From an uncultured Eubacteriales bacterium (lineage in GTDB: Bacteria > Bacillota > Clostridia > Oscillospirales > Oscillospiraceae), in the NCBI GenBank assembly GCA_900550585.1, contig URST01000002.1, positions 1-64,000 of the forward strand: DNA of 64,000 nucleotides, given 5' to 3'. The translations under genes were made by a program, and so were the position numbers. Under the pieces are notes generated by a model. It saw nothing but the letters and a program-made list of their open reading frames with translations. It did not search any database and was not told the origin of the DNA. Each line of letters starts with the position of its first letter. Positions within the stretch are counted from its first letter, which is position 1. Below are positions 26,774 through 34,968 of the stretch, one piece after another.

Positions 26774-27979
26774 ATGGACGAACGGCATGTGTTTACCGTC
26801 ACCGAACTGAATAATTGCGTCAAGGAGCTGGTGGAGTCCGTGCCCGCCTTCGGAGACCTGCTGCTGCGGGGCGAGGTGTCCAACTACAAGGTGTACCCGT
26901 CCGGACACCACTACTTTACGCTGAAGGACAGCGAGAGCGCGCTGCGGTGCGTGATGTTCAAGGGCTCGGCCATGAAGCTGCGGTTCAAGCCGGAAAACGG
27001 CATGCAGGTCATCGCCTCCGGCCGCATCAGCGTCTACCCGCGGGACGGCGCGTACCAGCTGTATTGCAATGGCCTGTCCGCCGACGGCGTGGGCGACCTG
27101 TATGTGGCCTTCGAGCAGCTGAAGGACAAGCTGTACCGGGAGGGACTGTTTGATCCCGCCCACAAAAAAACGCTGCCAAAATTCCCCCGGCGCATCGCCA
27201 TCGTCACCTCCTCGGCGGGGGCGGCGGTACACGACATGATCCGCATTCTGCGCCGCCGGTATCCCATCGCCAAGGTGCTGCTGCTGCCGGTGCGGGTACA
27301 GGGGGCGGAGGCGCCGCCGGAGATCGTGGGCGCTATCCGCTACGCCAACCGCTATAAGCTGGCGGACGTGCTCATCACCGGACGGGGCGGCGGTTCTCTG
27401 GAGGACCTGTGGGCCTTTAACGACGAGCGGGTGGCCCGGGCCATCTACGAGTCGGAGATCCCGGTGATCTCCGCCGTGGGACACGAGCCGGATGTGGCCA
27501 TCAGCGACTTTGTGGCAGACCGCCGGGCGTCTACGCCCTCCAACGCGGCAGAGATCGCCGTGCCGGACATGGCGGAGCTGCTGCGGTACTTACAGGGTAC
27601 GGAGGAGCGCATGGCCCAGAGCCTGCTCCACGGCCTGCGCCGTCAGGAGGAGCGTCTGGCGGCCCTGGAAAAGAAGCGGGTGCTGACAGACCCCGCTGCC
27701 TTTCTGGCGGACCGGCGCCTGTATCTGGATCACACCGTCCACCGGCTGGCCGCAGCGGCCAGAAGCTGCGTGGACGGGGAGGGCCGCCGGTTCGCAGCGG
27801 CGGCTGCCGCGCTGGACGCCCTCAGTCCGCTGAAGGTGCTGGCACGGGGCTACGCCGTGGCCCAGAGCGGGGACGGCACGGTGCTGAAAAGCACCGCCGA
27901 TGTGGCGGCGGGAGAGCGTATCCGCGTCCGGCTGGCCCAGGGGAGCCTGCAATGCGACGTGGTGGAGAAGGAGGACTGA
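26774..27979 (+). CDS. xseA: Exodeoxyribonuclease VII large subunit
   Basis: This is the catalytic subunit of ExoVII, which degrades single-stranded DNA from both ends. An N-terminal OB-fold (LLRGEVSNYKVYPSGHHYFTLKD) is followed by the catalytic domain with RIAIVTSSAGAAVHDMI, LITGRGGGSLEDLWAFNDE and SAVGHEPDVAISDFVADRRASTPSNAAE. It is 401 residues long. The ATG at 26774 follows AAGGAGGG. xseB begins after the next base. Confidence 0.96.
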   Translation: MDERHVFTVTELNNCVKELVESVPAFGDLLLRGEVSNYKVYPSGHHYFTLKDSESALRCVMFKGSAMKLRFKPENGMQVIASGRISVYPRDGAYQLYCNGLSADGVGDLYVAFEQLKDKLYREGLFDPAHKKTLPKFPRRIAIVTSSAGAAVHDMIRILRRRYPIAKVLLLPVRVQGAEAPPEIVGAIRYANRYKLADVLITGRGGGSLEDLWAFNDERVARAIYESEIPVISAVGHEPDVAISDFVADRRASTPSNAAEIAVPDMAELLRYLQGTEERMAQSLLHGLRRQEERLAALEKKRVLTDPAAFLADRRLYLDHTVHRLAAAARSCVDGEGRRFAAAAAALDALSPLKVLARGYAVAQSGDGTVLKSTADVAAGERIRVRLAQGSLQCDVVEKED

Positions 27980-27980
27980 C

Positions 27981-28211
27981 ATGGCTGCAAAAAAGACATT
28001 TGAGGAGAACATGGCCCGGCTGGAGCAGATCGTGACGCTGCTGGAGAAGGGCGACGCCCAGCTGACGGACAGCCTGACGCTGTTCGAGGAGGGCACGAAG
28101 CTGGCGGCCCAGTGCCGCAAGGAGCTGGACAGCGCGGAGCAGAAGGTGGTCAAGCTGATGAAAGGCCCCGACGGTGCTCCGCTGGAAACCGATTTTCTCA
28201 CGGAGGAATGA
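27981..28211 (+). CDS. xseB: Exodeoxyribonuclease VII small subunit
   Basis: This small helical subunit wraps the XseA C-terminus. FEENMARLEQIVTLLEKGDAQLTDSLTLFEEGTKL is the family pattern; 76 residues. It starts one base after xseA and its stop overlaps the region of the ispA start. Confidence 0.95.
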   Translation: MAAKKTFEENMARLEQIVTLLEKGDAQLTDSLTLFEEGTKLAAQCRKELDSAEQKVVKLMKGPDGAPLETDFLTEE

Positions 28212-28213
28212 CC

Positions 28214-29083
28214 ATGAACTACGAGACACAGTACGCGGCGTACCAGCAGGCCATCGAGGGCTATCTGGCTGGCCTGTTCACTGCCGACACACCCTATAAG
28301 AAACTGTACGAATCCATCCGGTACAGCCTGCTGGCCGGCGGCAAGCGCATCCGGCCGGTGCTGACGCTGGAATTTGCCCGTTTGGGCGGCATCGACTGGC
28401 ATCTGGCGCTGCCCTATGGCTGCGCGTTGGAGTTGGTGCACAACTACTCCCTCATCCACGATGACCTGCCCTGCATGGACGACGACGACCTGCGGCGGGG
28501 CAAGCCCACCAACCACAAGGTGTACGGCGAGACGCTGGCGGTGCTGGCCGGCGATGCCATGCAGCCGGAGGCATTCCGCCTGATGGCGGAGGCGCCCTGC
28601 CTGTCGGCAGAGAACCGGCTGGAGGCCGTCCGTACCCTGTCCCGGGCCTGCGGCGCCGACGGCATGGTAGCCGGTCAGGTGCTGGATACCGTGTACGATG
28701 TCCGGGACGCGGCGGGGCTGACGGTGCTGAACCGGCTCAAGACCGGCGTGATGATCTCCGCCGCGGCGGAGTTGGGTTGTATTGCCTCGGAAATGCCCGC
28801 CTCCATGCGGGCGCAGGCGCTGGTGTATGCCGACGCCATCGGCCGGGGCTTCCAGATACGGGACGATATGCTGGATGTGGAGGGAGACCAGGCCGTGTTC
28901 GGCAAGCCCATCGGCTCCGATGCGCAGGAGGGCAAGGTGACGTTCGTGGATGTCATCGGCATGGACGCCTGCCGCCGGGAGGTCGCCGCCTGTACGGAGA
29001 CGGCCAAGGCCGCCGTGGCGGACTGGCCGGACCACGATTTCCTGTGGGAGCTGGCGGACCGCATGGTGGGCCGCGCAAAATAA
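28214..29083 (+). CDS. ispA: Polyprenyl (farnesyl/geranylgeranyl) diphosphate synthase
   Basis: This prenyltransferase condenses isopentenyl diphosphate with allylic diphosphates. The first aspartate-rich motif DDLPCMDDDDLRRG begins at about residue 83 and the second, DDMLD, at about residue 217; GGKRIRPVL is the substrate-binding loop. Its 289 residues fit IspA-type short-chain enzymes. The ATG at 28214 has GGAGG seven bases upstream and is better placed than the one at 28208. The xseA-xseB-ispA order is the usual one. Confidence 0.95.
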   Translation: MNYETQYAAYQQAIEGYLAGLFTADTPYKKLYESIRYSLLAGGKRIRPVLTLEFARLGGIDWHLALPYGCALELVHNYSLIHDDLPCMDDDDLRRGKPTNHKVYGETLAVLAGDAMQPEAFRLMAEAPCLSAENRLEAVRTLSRACGADGMVAGQVLDTVYDVRDAAGLTVLNRLKTGVMISAAAELGCIASEMPASMRAQALVYADAIGRGFQIRDDMLDVEGDQAVFGKPIGSDAQEGKVTFVDVIGMDACRREVAACTETAKAAVADWPDHDFLWELADRMVGRAK

Positions 29084-29096
29084 GGAAAATGAAAGG

Positions 29097-29134
29097 TGCG
29101 CCTCCGCACTCCCAACAGGGAGCACGGAGGCGCA
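29097..29134. terminator. Bidirectional terminator between ispA and nth
   Basis: TGCGCCTCCG pairs with CGGAGGCGCA, with an inner CTCCC/GGGAG stem. It separates convergent genes; T-richness after the stem is modest on both strands. Confidence 0.75.
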
Positions 29135-29138
29135 TCTC

Positions 29139-29774
29139 TTATTGCTCTTTTCCAAAGTCGCACAACGACTGTAAAGGACATTCACTGCACAGCGGACTGC
29201 GGGCCATGCACAGCGCCCGGCCGTGGAGCACCATGCGGTGACAGAAGTTGTTGGACTCCTCCGGGGGGATGACCCGGCGCAGCTGCTGCTCCACCTTCAG
29301 GGGATCCTTGCTGCCGTCGGTGATGCCCAGCCGTCCTGTGATGCGGATGCAGTGGGTGTCGCAGACGTAGCCCTCCTGCCCGTAGATGTCGCCCAGAATG
29401 AGATTGGCGGTCTTACGGCCCACGCCGGGCAGCGTCAGCAGGTCCGCCATGTTGTCGGGCACTTTGCCGCCGAACCGCGCCAGCAACTGTTGGGCGGAGG
29501 CCACGATGTCCCGGGCCTTGGCCCGCCAGAAGCCGCAGGACTGGACGTACCGGCCCACCTCGTCCACATCGGCGGCGGCGAATGCCTCCAGCGTGGGGTA
29601 GCGCTGGAACAGCGCCGGCGTCACCAGATTCACCCGGGCGTCGGTACACTGCGCCGCCAGCCGCACGGAAAACAGCAGCTCGTAGTCCTTGCCGTAATCC
29701 AGGGAGCAGACCGCGTCGGGGTACAGCTCCTTCAGCGCCGCGATGATGGCGGCGATCTCCTGTGTCGTTTTCAT
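29139..29774 (-). CDS. nth: Endonuclease III (DNA glycosylase/AP lyase)
   Basis: This base-excision-repair enzyme removes oxidised pyrimidines. The helix-hairpin-helix LPGVGRKTANLILG contains the catalytic Lys, the catalytic Asp lies in VCDTHCIRI, and the C-terminal 4Fe-4S loop is C-x6-C-x2-C-x5-C. The start at 29774 (211 residues) is preferred over 29780, because GAGGTG sits directly against the latter but six bases before the former. The promoter is at 29794-29822. Confidence 0.94.
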   Translation of the reverse strand: MKTTQEIAAIIAALKELYPDAVCSLDYGKDYELLFSVRLAAQCTDARVNLVTPALFQRYPTLEAFAAADVDEVGRYVQSCGFWRAKARDIVASAQQLLARFGGKVPDNMADLLTLPGVGRKTANLILGDIYGQEGYVCDTHCIRITGRLGITDGSKDPLKVEQQLRRVIPPEESNNFCHRMVLHGRALCMARSPLCSECPLQSLCDFGKEQ

Positions 29775-29793
29775 GGGCATCACCTCGGTACCC

Positions 29794-29822
29794 ATTATAA
29801 CAGCGGTTGCAGAAAAAGGCAA
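29794..29822 (-). promoter_or_regulatory. Promoter for nth, overlapping the rarA promoter
   Basis: On the minus strand, TTGCCT and a perfect TATAAT are separated by 17 bp. It overlaps the plus-strand promoter at 29807-29835. Confidence 0.75.
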
Positions 29823-29835
29823 TCTGTGTTATAAT
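29807..29835 (+). promoter_or_regulatory. Promoter for rarA, overlapping the nth promoter
   Basis: TTGCAG and a perfect TATAAT are separated by 17 bp. Its -35 box lies inside the spacer of the nth promoter, so the two genes probably compete for RNA polymerase. Confidence 0.78.
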
Positions 29836-29860
29836 GACCGGACGGAAAGGAGGTGCGGCC

Positions 29861-31120
29861 ATGCGCCCGCTGGCAGACGAAATACGACCCCAGACACTGG
29901 ACGAGGTAGCCGGGCAGAAGCACCTGCTGGGCGAGGGGGCGCTGCTGCGCCGCCTCATCGAAAACGGCACTGACACCAACCTGATCTTCTACGGCCCCTC
30001 CGGCACCGGCAAGACCACCGTGGCCAACATCATCGCCAGGCAGGCGAAAAAGACGCTGTACTACCTGAACGCCACCACAGCATCCTTGCAGGACGTGAAG
30101 AACGTCATCGGCGATGTGGACACCATGCTGGCGCCCAACGGCGTGCTGCTGTATCTGGACGAGATCCAGTACTTCAACAAGAAGCAGCAGCAGAGCCTGC
30201 TGGAGTTTCTGGAAAACGGCAAGATCACCATGATCGCGTCCACCACGGAGAACCCGTATTTTTATATCTATAATGCGCTGCTGTCCCGCAGCACCGTGTT
30301 CGAGTTCAAGCCCCTGACGGTGGAGGAGACGATCCCCGCCGTGGAACGGGCGCTGTCCATTGAAAAGGAGCGCAGCCCGCTGCCCTTCCGGTGGGAGGAT
30401 ACCGTGCCCCGCACCGTGGCCAGCGGCTGCGGCGGCGATGTGCGCAAGGCCGTCAACGCCGTGGAGCTGCTGTACCGCTCAGCAAAGCCGACAGACGGAC
30501 AACTCTATGTGACAAGGAATGATGCTTTACAGCTTAGTCAGTGCAGCGCCATGCGCTATGACAGGGAGGGGGACGACCACTACGACCTGCTCTCGGCACT
30601 GCAGAAGTCCATCCGCGGCTCTGACCCGGACGCGGCGGTGTACTATCTGGGCCGCCTGCTGGTGGCCGGGGACCTGCTGTCTCCCTGCCGCCGCCTGCTG
30701 GTCATCGCGGCGGAGGATATCGGCCTTGCCTATCCGCAGGGCATCGTGGTGACGAAGGCCTGTGTGGACGCGGCGTTGCAGCTGGGGCTGCCGGAGGCGC
30801 GGCTGCCGCTGGCGGAGGCCGCCGTGCTGCTGGCCACCGCGCCCAAGTCCAACAGCGCGCACAACGCCATCATTGCCGCCATGGAGGACATCCAGCGCGG
30901 CGCAGTGGGGGATATCCCCCGCCATCTGAAGAACGTCCATGCCGACAGCACCGGCGCAGCCAAACATGCTGCCTACAAGTACCCGCATGTGTATCCCAAT
31001 CACTATGTAAAGCAAAGGTACTTGCCGGAGTCGCTGGGGGACAGGACCTACTACGAATACGGGCCCAATAAGACGGAGCAGGCTGCCAAGCGCTATTGGG
31101 ACGACATCAAGGGGACGTGA
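29861..31120 (+). CDS. rarA: Replication-associated recombination protein A (MgsA/RarA ATPase)
   Basis: RarA is an AAA+ ATPase related to the clamp-loader family and acts at stalled replication forks. Visible are RPQTLDEVAGQKHLLG at the start, Walker A GPSGTGKTT, Walker B LYLDEI, sensor-1-type IASTTENPYF, and the C-terminal tetramerisation domain. The ATG at 29861 follows AAAGGAGG; the frame upstream is inside the promoter. Its 419 residues are typical. Confidence 0.94.
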   Translation: MRPLADEIRPQTLDEVAGQKHLLGEGALLRRLIENGTDTNLIFYGPSGTGKTTVANIIARQAKKTLYYLNATTASLQDVKNVIGDVDTMLAPNGVLLYLDEIQYFNKKQQQSLLEFLENGKITMIASTTENPYFYIYNALLSRSTVFEFKPLTVEETIPAVERALSIEKERSPLPFRWEDTVPRTVASGCGGDVRKAVNAVELLYRSAKPTDGQLYVTRNDALQLSQCSAMRYDREGDDHYDLLSALQKSIRGSDPDAAVYYLGRLLVAGDLLSPCRRLLVIAAEDIGLAYPQGIVVTKACVDAALQLGLPEARLPLAEAAVLLATAPKSNSAHNAIIAAMEDIQRGAVGDIPRHLKNVHADSTGAAKHAAYKYPHVYPNHYVKQRYLPESLGDRTYYEYGPNKTEQAAKRYWDDIKGT

Positions 31121-31122
31121 CC

Positions 31123-31314
31123 ATGGAGCTGCATCTCAACGATATGCTGGAACTGAAGAAGGATCCCCCCTGCGGCAGCCGCCACTGGCAGGTGCTGCGG
31201 GTGGGTATGGATATCAAGCTGCGCTGTCAGGGCTGCGGCCACGAGGTCATGCAGCCCCGCCGCAAGGTGGAGAAGATGATCAAGCGCGTTATACCGAAGG
31301 AGGAGCTGGAATGA
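31123..31314 (+). CDS. DUF951 family protein
   Basis: The 63-residue protein has HLNDMLELKKDPPCGSRHWQVLRVGMDIKLRCQGCGHEVMQPRRKVEK, the full DUF951 pattern with CGS and a CxxC pair. The family is widespread in Firmicutes and may bind nucleic acid, but its role is unknown. It begins two bases after rarA. Confidence 0.9.
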   Translation: MELHLNDMLELKKDPPCGSRHWQVLRVGMDIKLRCQGCGHEVMQPRRKVEKMIKRVIPKEELE

Positions 31315-31409
31315 AACCGAAATGGGTACGCTATATGGCCATGGGTATCGCACTGCTGCTGGCGATCGTCATGCTGGTCTCGCTGGTGCTGCCGTATCTG
31401 GGACTGTGA
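31311..31409 (+). CDS. 32-residue single-span membrane peptide
   Basis: An ATG overlaps the DUF951 stop by four bases (ATGA), and the frame encodes MKPKWVRYMAMG followed by a hydrophobic span of about 20 residues ending at YLGL. A GGAG site lies about 6 bases upstream. The positive-inside rule predicts a cytoplasmic N-terminus. Its coupling to DUF951 and membrane-like composition suggest a real gene, but there is no known family. Confidence 0.6.
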   Translation: MKPKWVRYMAMGIALLLAIVMLVSLVLPYLGL

Positions 31410-31416
31410 GGCGGCC

Positions 31417-31707
31417 ATGAAGCACTGCATCCTTGCCAAGTACAGGCCGGAGGTCTATCCCCGGCGGGAGACGCTGCTGCCCCGAATCCGGGAGATCTTC
31501 GCCCCGGCTGTGGAGCTGCCGGGCATTCACCGCGTCGCCGTTTACCCCAACTGTGTGGCCCGTGACAACCGGTACGATGTGCTGATCGTGCTGGACATGG
31601 AGCCGGAGGCGCTGCCGCTGTATGATGCCTCCGCGCCGCACCGCCTGTGGAAAGAGGAATTTGGCCCGCTGCTGGCACAGAAGGCCATTTTTGACTTTGA
31701 ACCGTAA
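31417..31707 (+). CDS. Hypothetical protein, possible dimeric alpha/beta barrel
   Basis: The 96-residue protein shows alternating strand and helix: VELPGIHRVAVYPN, then RYDVLIVLDMEPEALPLYDASAPHRLWKEEFGPLL. The strand RYDVLIVLDME followed by a helix resembles the Dabb stress-responsive barrel fold, but this is a weak impression. No signal or span is seen. It starts seven bases after the 32-residue peptide and ends before two terminator hairpins. Confidence 0.7.
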   Translation: MKHCILAKYRPEVYPRRETLLPRIREIFAPAVELPGIHRVAVYPNCVARDNRYDVLIVLDMEPEALPLYDASAPHRLWKEEFGPLLAQKAIFDFEP

Positions 31708-31712
31708 GAACC

Positions 31713-31794
31713 GCAAGCCCTCCGGTGTACCCGGAGGGCTTGTCTGCTGCCTGCCGGGAAAGGGCCCGTCCTTTTCCCGGCGGTTTTCCTTTTG
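31713..31794 (+). terminator. Two tandem terminator hairpins
   Basis: The first stem is GCAAGCCCTCCGG with CCGGAGGGCTTG; the second is GCCGGGAAA with TTTCCCGGC, followed by GGTTTTCCTTTT. Together they insulate spoIIGA from the rarA operon. Confidence 0.8.
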
Positions 31795-31826
31795 TGACGG
31801 TTTTCTCTGCCGCCATGTCCTATAAT
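31792..31826 (+). promoter_or_regulatory. Possible Spo0A-type spoIIG promoter with long spacer
   Basis: A perfect TATAAT at 31821 lacks a -35 at the normal distance. The nearest -35-like hexamer, TTGTGA (31792), is 23 bp away. In B. subtilis spoIIG the spacer is about 22 bp and activity requires Spo0A~P. TTTGTGAC at the -35 also resembles part of a Spo0A box. The match is suggestive only. Confidence 0.5.
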
Positions 31827-31847
31827 GGACGGGCGAGGTGAGGAGCG

Positions 31848-32771
31848 ATGGTGGTGTATCTGGATCGGGTGTTCCTGATGAACCTGCTGGTGGACTACCT
31901 GCTCCTGCTGTCGGCGGCACAGCTGTCCGGGCGGACGCTCCGCCGCCTGCGGCTCCTGGTGTGCGCCGTCGGAGGGGGCATCTACGCGGCGCTGACGTTC
32001 CTGCCGGGCTGCGCCTTTCTCCGCACGCCGCTGTGCCAGCTGGCTGCCGGTGCCGTCATGGCGCTGTGCGCCTACCGGGGGCGGCGGAAACCGGCGATGC
32101 TGTTTCTGCTGCTGTCCGGCGGACTGGCGGGCTTCGTGCTGGCGCTGGGGCTGTGGGCCGGTTCACCCGCGGGACTGTTGGGCCGGGTCTGCCGGGGTGA
32201 GGTGAGCTGGCCGCTGATGCTGGGGGCCGCGCTGGGATTTTATGTACTGCTGCGCCTGCTGCTGGGACAGGGCGCGCGTCATGGAGGGGGAGAGCTATTG
32301 AAGATCACCATATCCGTCTGCGGACGGAAACAGACCGTTACGGCGCTGCACGACACAGGCAACACCCTGCGGGATCCGGTATCGGGCCGCCCCGCGCTGG
32401 TGCTGGAGCGTGGCGCGGCAGAGGCGCTGTGGCCGCCGGAGGTGGCGGAGGTGCTGGCGTCGCCGCTGCCGCCGGAGGAAAAGATGGCGCGGCTCCACCG
32501 GCAGGGCGCGGCGGTGACATTTTCACTGCTGCCGTTTCGCAGCGTGGGCACGCCGGCGGGGCTGCTGCTGGCGGCCCGCAGCGACTACATAGAGGTAAAT
32601 GGACGCCGCTATCCCCGGACGCCTGTGGCGCTGTCGGAGCATCCGGTCAGTGACGGCGGCGGCTACCACGCCCTGTGGGGCGACCCGGAGGGGGAGGAGG
32701 TGAGTGCCCGTGCTGAAAGAGCTGCTTCGGCGGCTTCTGACGTTTCTACGGAGACACAGCAGGCCGGATAA
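31848..32771 (+). CDS. spoIIGA: Sporulation sigma-E factor-processing peptidase
   Basis: SpoIIGA is the membrane-bound aspartic protease that activates pro-SigE after a signal from the forespore. The N-terminal half has about five membrane spans; the C-terminal half carries the aspartic-protease-like motif [10 protein letters not shown] with catalytic Asp. Its 307 residues fit the family. It overlaps the next gene, sigE, by about 62 bp, the conserved spoIIG arrangement. Confidence 0.95.
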   Translation: MVVYLDRVFLMNLLVDYLLLLSAAQLSGRTLRRLRLLVCAVGGGIYAALTFLPGCAFLRTPLCQLAAGAVMALCAYRGRRKPAMLFLLLSGGLAGFVLALGLWAGSPAGLLGRVCRGEVSWPLMLGAALGFYVLLRLLLGQGARHGGGELLKITISVCGRKQTVTALHDTGNTLRDPVSGRPALVLERGAAEALWPPEVAEVLASPLPPEEKMARLHRQGAAVTFSLLPFRSVGTPAGLLLAARSDYIEVNGRRYPRTPVALSEHPVSDGGGYHALWGDPEGEEVSARAERAASAASDVSTETQQAG

Positions 32772-33417
32772 GATCATGTACATCGGCGGCAGTGACACGC
32801 TGCCGCCGCCGCTGCCGCGGGATGAGGAAGCGGCGCTGCTGGCCCGGCTGGACCAGGGGGAGCTGCCGGTGCGGCAGACCCTCATCGAACGGAACCTGCG
32901 GCTGGTGGTGTATATTGCCCGCCGCTTTGAGAACACCGGCATCAACATCGAGGATCTCATCTCCATCGGCACCATCGGGCTTATCAAGGCCATCAACACG
33001 TTCCGCACCGATAAGAACATCAAGCTGGCCACCTACGCCTCCCGCTGCATCGAGAATGAGATCCTGATGTACCTGCGGAAAAACAACGGCAGCCGGGTGG
33101 AGGTCAGCTTCGATGAGCCGCTGAACACCGACTGGGACGGCAAGGAGCTGCTGCTCAGCGATGTGCTGGGCACAGACAGCGATGTGGTCATGCGGCCCAT
33201 CGAGGCGGATGTGGACCGTCAGATGCTGGCGGACGCCGTGGCGAAGCTGAGTCCCCGGGAGCGGGACATCATCACCATGCGCTTCGGTCTGGGCGGCTGC
33301 AAGGAGCTGACGCAGAAGGAGGTAGCCGACCGGCTGGGCATCTCCCAATCCTACATTTCCCGGCTGGAGAAGCGCATCATCCTGCGTCTGCGCCGGGAAA
33401 TACTGCGCATGAGCTGA
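32710..33417 (+). CDS. sigE: RNA polymerase sporulation sigma factor SigE (as pro-protein)
   Basis: SigE drives early mother-cell transcription. The pro-sequence of about 25 residues ([27 protein letters not shown]) is visible before the sigma-70 regions: region 2 ([36 protein letters not shown]), the -10-contacting [16 protein letters not shown], and region 4 ([18 protein letters not shown]). The GTG at 32710 lies nine bases after GGAGGAGG; the GTG at 32704 is too close. It should read the spoIIIA promoter at 21026 and probably cotJ. Confidence 0.96.
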   Translation: MLKELLRRLLTFLRRHSRPDKIMYIGGSDTLPPPLPRDEEAALLARLDQGELPVRQTLIERNLRLVVYIARRFENTGINIEDLISIGTIGLIKAINTFRTDKNIKLATYASRCIENEILMYLRKNNGSRVEVSFDEPLNTDWDGKELLLSDVLGTDSDVVMRPIEADVDRQMLADAVAKLSPRERDIITMRFGLGGCKELTQKEVADRLGISQSYISRLEKRIILRLRREILRMS

Positions 33418-33454
33418 AAAAAGGCTGTGAAGGAAATTTCCTTCACAGCCTTTT
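33417..33454. terminator. Bidirectional terminator after sigE
   Basis: AAAAAAGGCTGTGAAGGAAA pairs with TTTCCTTCACAGCCTTTT with almost no loop. It serves sigE and the convergent XRE gene. Confidence 0.88.
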
Positions 33455-33463
33455 GCTGTCAAA

Positions 33464-34195
33464 TCATTGCAGGAACAGGGAGGCGGGACGGTTTATGACC
33501 ATCATGTTGTAGTACCGCAGCAGGTGATAGTCGTCCTTGTCCAACTTGATGGTGTTCATCAGACGCTCCGTCTCGTCCAGCGGCTCCTTGGAGATCAGCG
33601 CTTTCAGCGCGATGGGGGCAAAGAAGGGTGTGGAGCCGATGCCGGACACCAGACCGATGGCCGGTGTGCGGTTGGACATGGGGTTCAGCATGCAGATGTA
33701 CATTTTCTCCGCCTCATTGATCTGGTTGGTCAGCACCATGTGGGTGATGGTGTCGTAGGCCTTCATCTCGCCGGTAAACAAGTGCTGGCACCGGTCCGGG
33801 TCGGCAAAGGATGCCACGCCCAGATACAGCGTGACCTCGATGGCGTCCCGGTCGGCGGCGCGGGAGAAGCGCAGCAGGGAGCGCACCATCTGCCGCACGC
33901 GCCCGTCGTAGTAGTACATATACGCCAGCGACTGGTTGAAGTAGTTGTTCTTGGGCAGGGACGTATCCTGATGGAACACCGGCGGCTGATAGTCGATGAA
34001 GCACTTGAGATCAATGTCCAGCGCCTGCGCAATGTCGTACAGCGTCTCGATGTCGATGGTGATGGCGCCATTTTCATACTTGGAGAGCGTAGCCTTGCTC
34101 TTGTTGATCATGGCCGAGAACTGTTCAATGGTATAACCCCGGCTTTTTCGGTATTTTTTGATACGCTGCCCCACGAAATAGGAAAAAGAACTCAT
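33464..34195 (-). CDS. XRE-family transcriptional regulator with large helical C-terminal part
   Basis: Residues about 8-62 are a Cro/C1-type helix-turn-helix (IKKYRKSRGYTIEQFSAMINKSKATLSKYENGAITIDIETLYDIAQAL). The following 180 residues are helical and unknown to me; they may sense a ligand. The start at 34195 follows AGGAGGTGA with an eight-base gap. The gene has its own strong promoter with a palindrome in the spacer (34226-34241), a pattern of autoregulation. The targets are unknown. Confidence 0.85.
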   Translation of the reverse strand: MSSFSYFVGQRIKKYRKSRGYTIEQFSAMINKSKATLSKYENGAITIDIETLYDIAQALDIDLKCFIDYQPPVFHQDTSLPKNNYFNQSLAYMYYYDGRVRQMVRSLLRFSRAADRDAIEVTLYLGVASFADPDRCQHLFTGEMKAYDTITHMVLTNQINEAEKMYICMLNPMSNRTPAIGLVSGIGSTPFFAPIALKALISKEPLDETERLMNTIKLDKDDYHLLRYYNMMVINRPASLFLQ

Positions 34196-34221
34196 ATGCG
34201 TCACCTCCTGTGCACATTGCA

Positions 34222-34250
34222 ATCATACCAAACATTTGGTAGGAAGTCAA
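34222..34250 (-). promoter_or_regulatory. Promoter with embedded operator for the XRE gene
   Basis: On the minus strand, TTGACT and TATGAT are separated by 17 bp. The inverted repeat TACCAAA-n2-TTTGGTA (34226-34241) fills most of the spacer, so a bound dimer would block RNA polymerase. Confidence 0.75.
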
Positions 34251-34371
34251 CCATTAGTTTCGGAGCGTGAAACATATTTTCGGCGTATTTTCTCAATAGT
34301 AAACCATTCGGTGAAAAAGATAACAAAGGGAAAAGACGCGGTGGATGTACCGGTAAGCAAGCGCATATAGA

Positions 34372-34403
34372 AAAGCGCCTGACCCGCAAGGGTCAGGCGC
34401 TTT
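34372..34403 (-). terminator. Terminator of the kor operon
   Basis: AAAGCGCCTGACCC pairs perfectly with GGGTCAGGCGCTTT around GCAA. It lies about 28 bp after the last kor gene on the minus strand. Confidence 0.85.
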
Positions 34404-34430
34404 CGTGCACATGTAAGGGGAAAAGGGGCT

Positions 34431-34967
34431 TTACTTGGCGGCGTCCATACCGGCCAGCAGAGCCTTCTTGTTGCCCTCCAGGAAGCGGGCTTTCTTCTCG
34501 CCCAGCTCGATGCGGATGGCTTCCATCATGCTCTCCACGGAGGTAACGGGAGCCTTGGCCAGGGTGGCGCCCAGGATGGCCACGTTGGCGCCCTTGGGGT
34601 TGCCAATGGACTCGGCAATGCCATTGGCGTCGCAGTACACCACGGTGATGTCGTCACGGACGGCCTTGCGGTCGATGATGCTGCTGTTGATGACCAGCAC
34701 ACCGCCGGGCTTCACATGCTCCTCGAACTTGTCCAGAGAAGGACGGTTCATGGCAACGATCACATCGGCCTTGTCCACCAGGGGGGAGGCCACGGGGTCA
34801 TCGGAGACGATGACGGAGCAGTTGGCGGTACCGCCGCGCATCTCGGGGCCGTAGGAAGGCAGCCAGGAGACGTGCTTGCCGTCCAGCATGCAGGCCATGG
34901 CCACGAACTTACCGATCAGGAGCATGCCCTGACCGCCGAAACCGGCAAAAATGAAGGTTTTTTCCAT
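34431..34967 (-). CDS. korC: 2-oxoacid:ferredoxin oxidoreductase, gamma subunit
   Basis: This is the gamma subunit of the enzyme that oxidatively decarboxylates 2-oxoacids to acyl-CoA, reducing ferredoxin. FAGFGGQGMLLIGKFVAMA and SYGPEMRGGTANCSVIVSD are the classic gamma signatures; 178 residues. It ends the operon, one base after korB. Substrate preference (2-oxoglutarate, branched-chain or aromatic 2-oxoacid) cannot be decided from this subunit. Confidence 0.93.
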   Translation of the reverse strand: MEKTFIFAGFGGQGMLLIGKFVAMACMLDGKHVSWLPSYGPEMRGGTANCSVIVSDDPVASPLVDKADVIVAMNRPSLDKFEEHVKPGGVLVINSSIIDRKAVRDDITVVYCDANGIAESIGNPKGANVAILGATLAKAPVTSVESMMEAIRIELGEKKARFLEGNKKALLAGMDAAK

Positions 34968-34968
34968 A

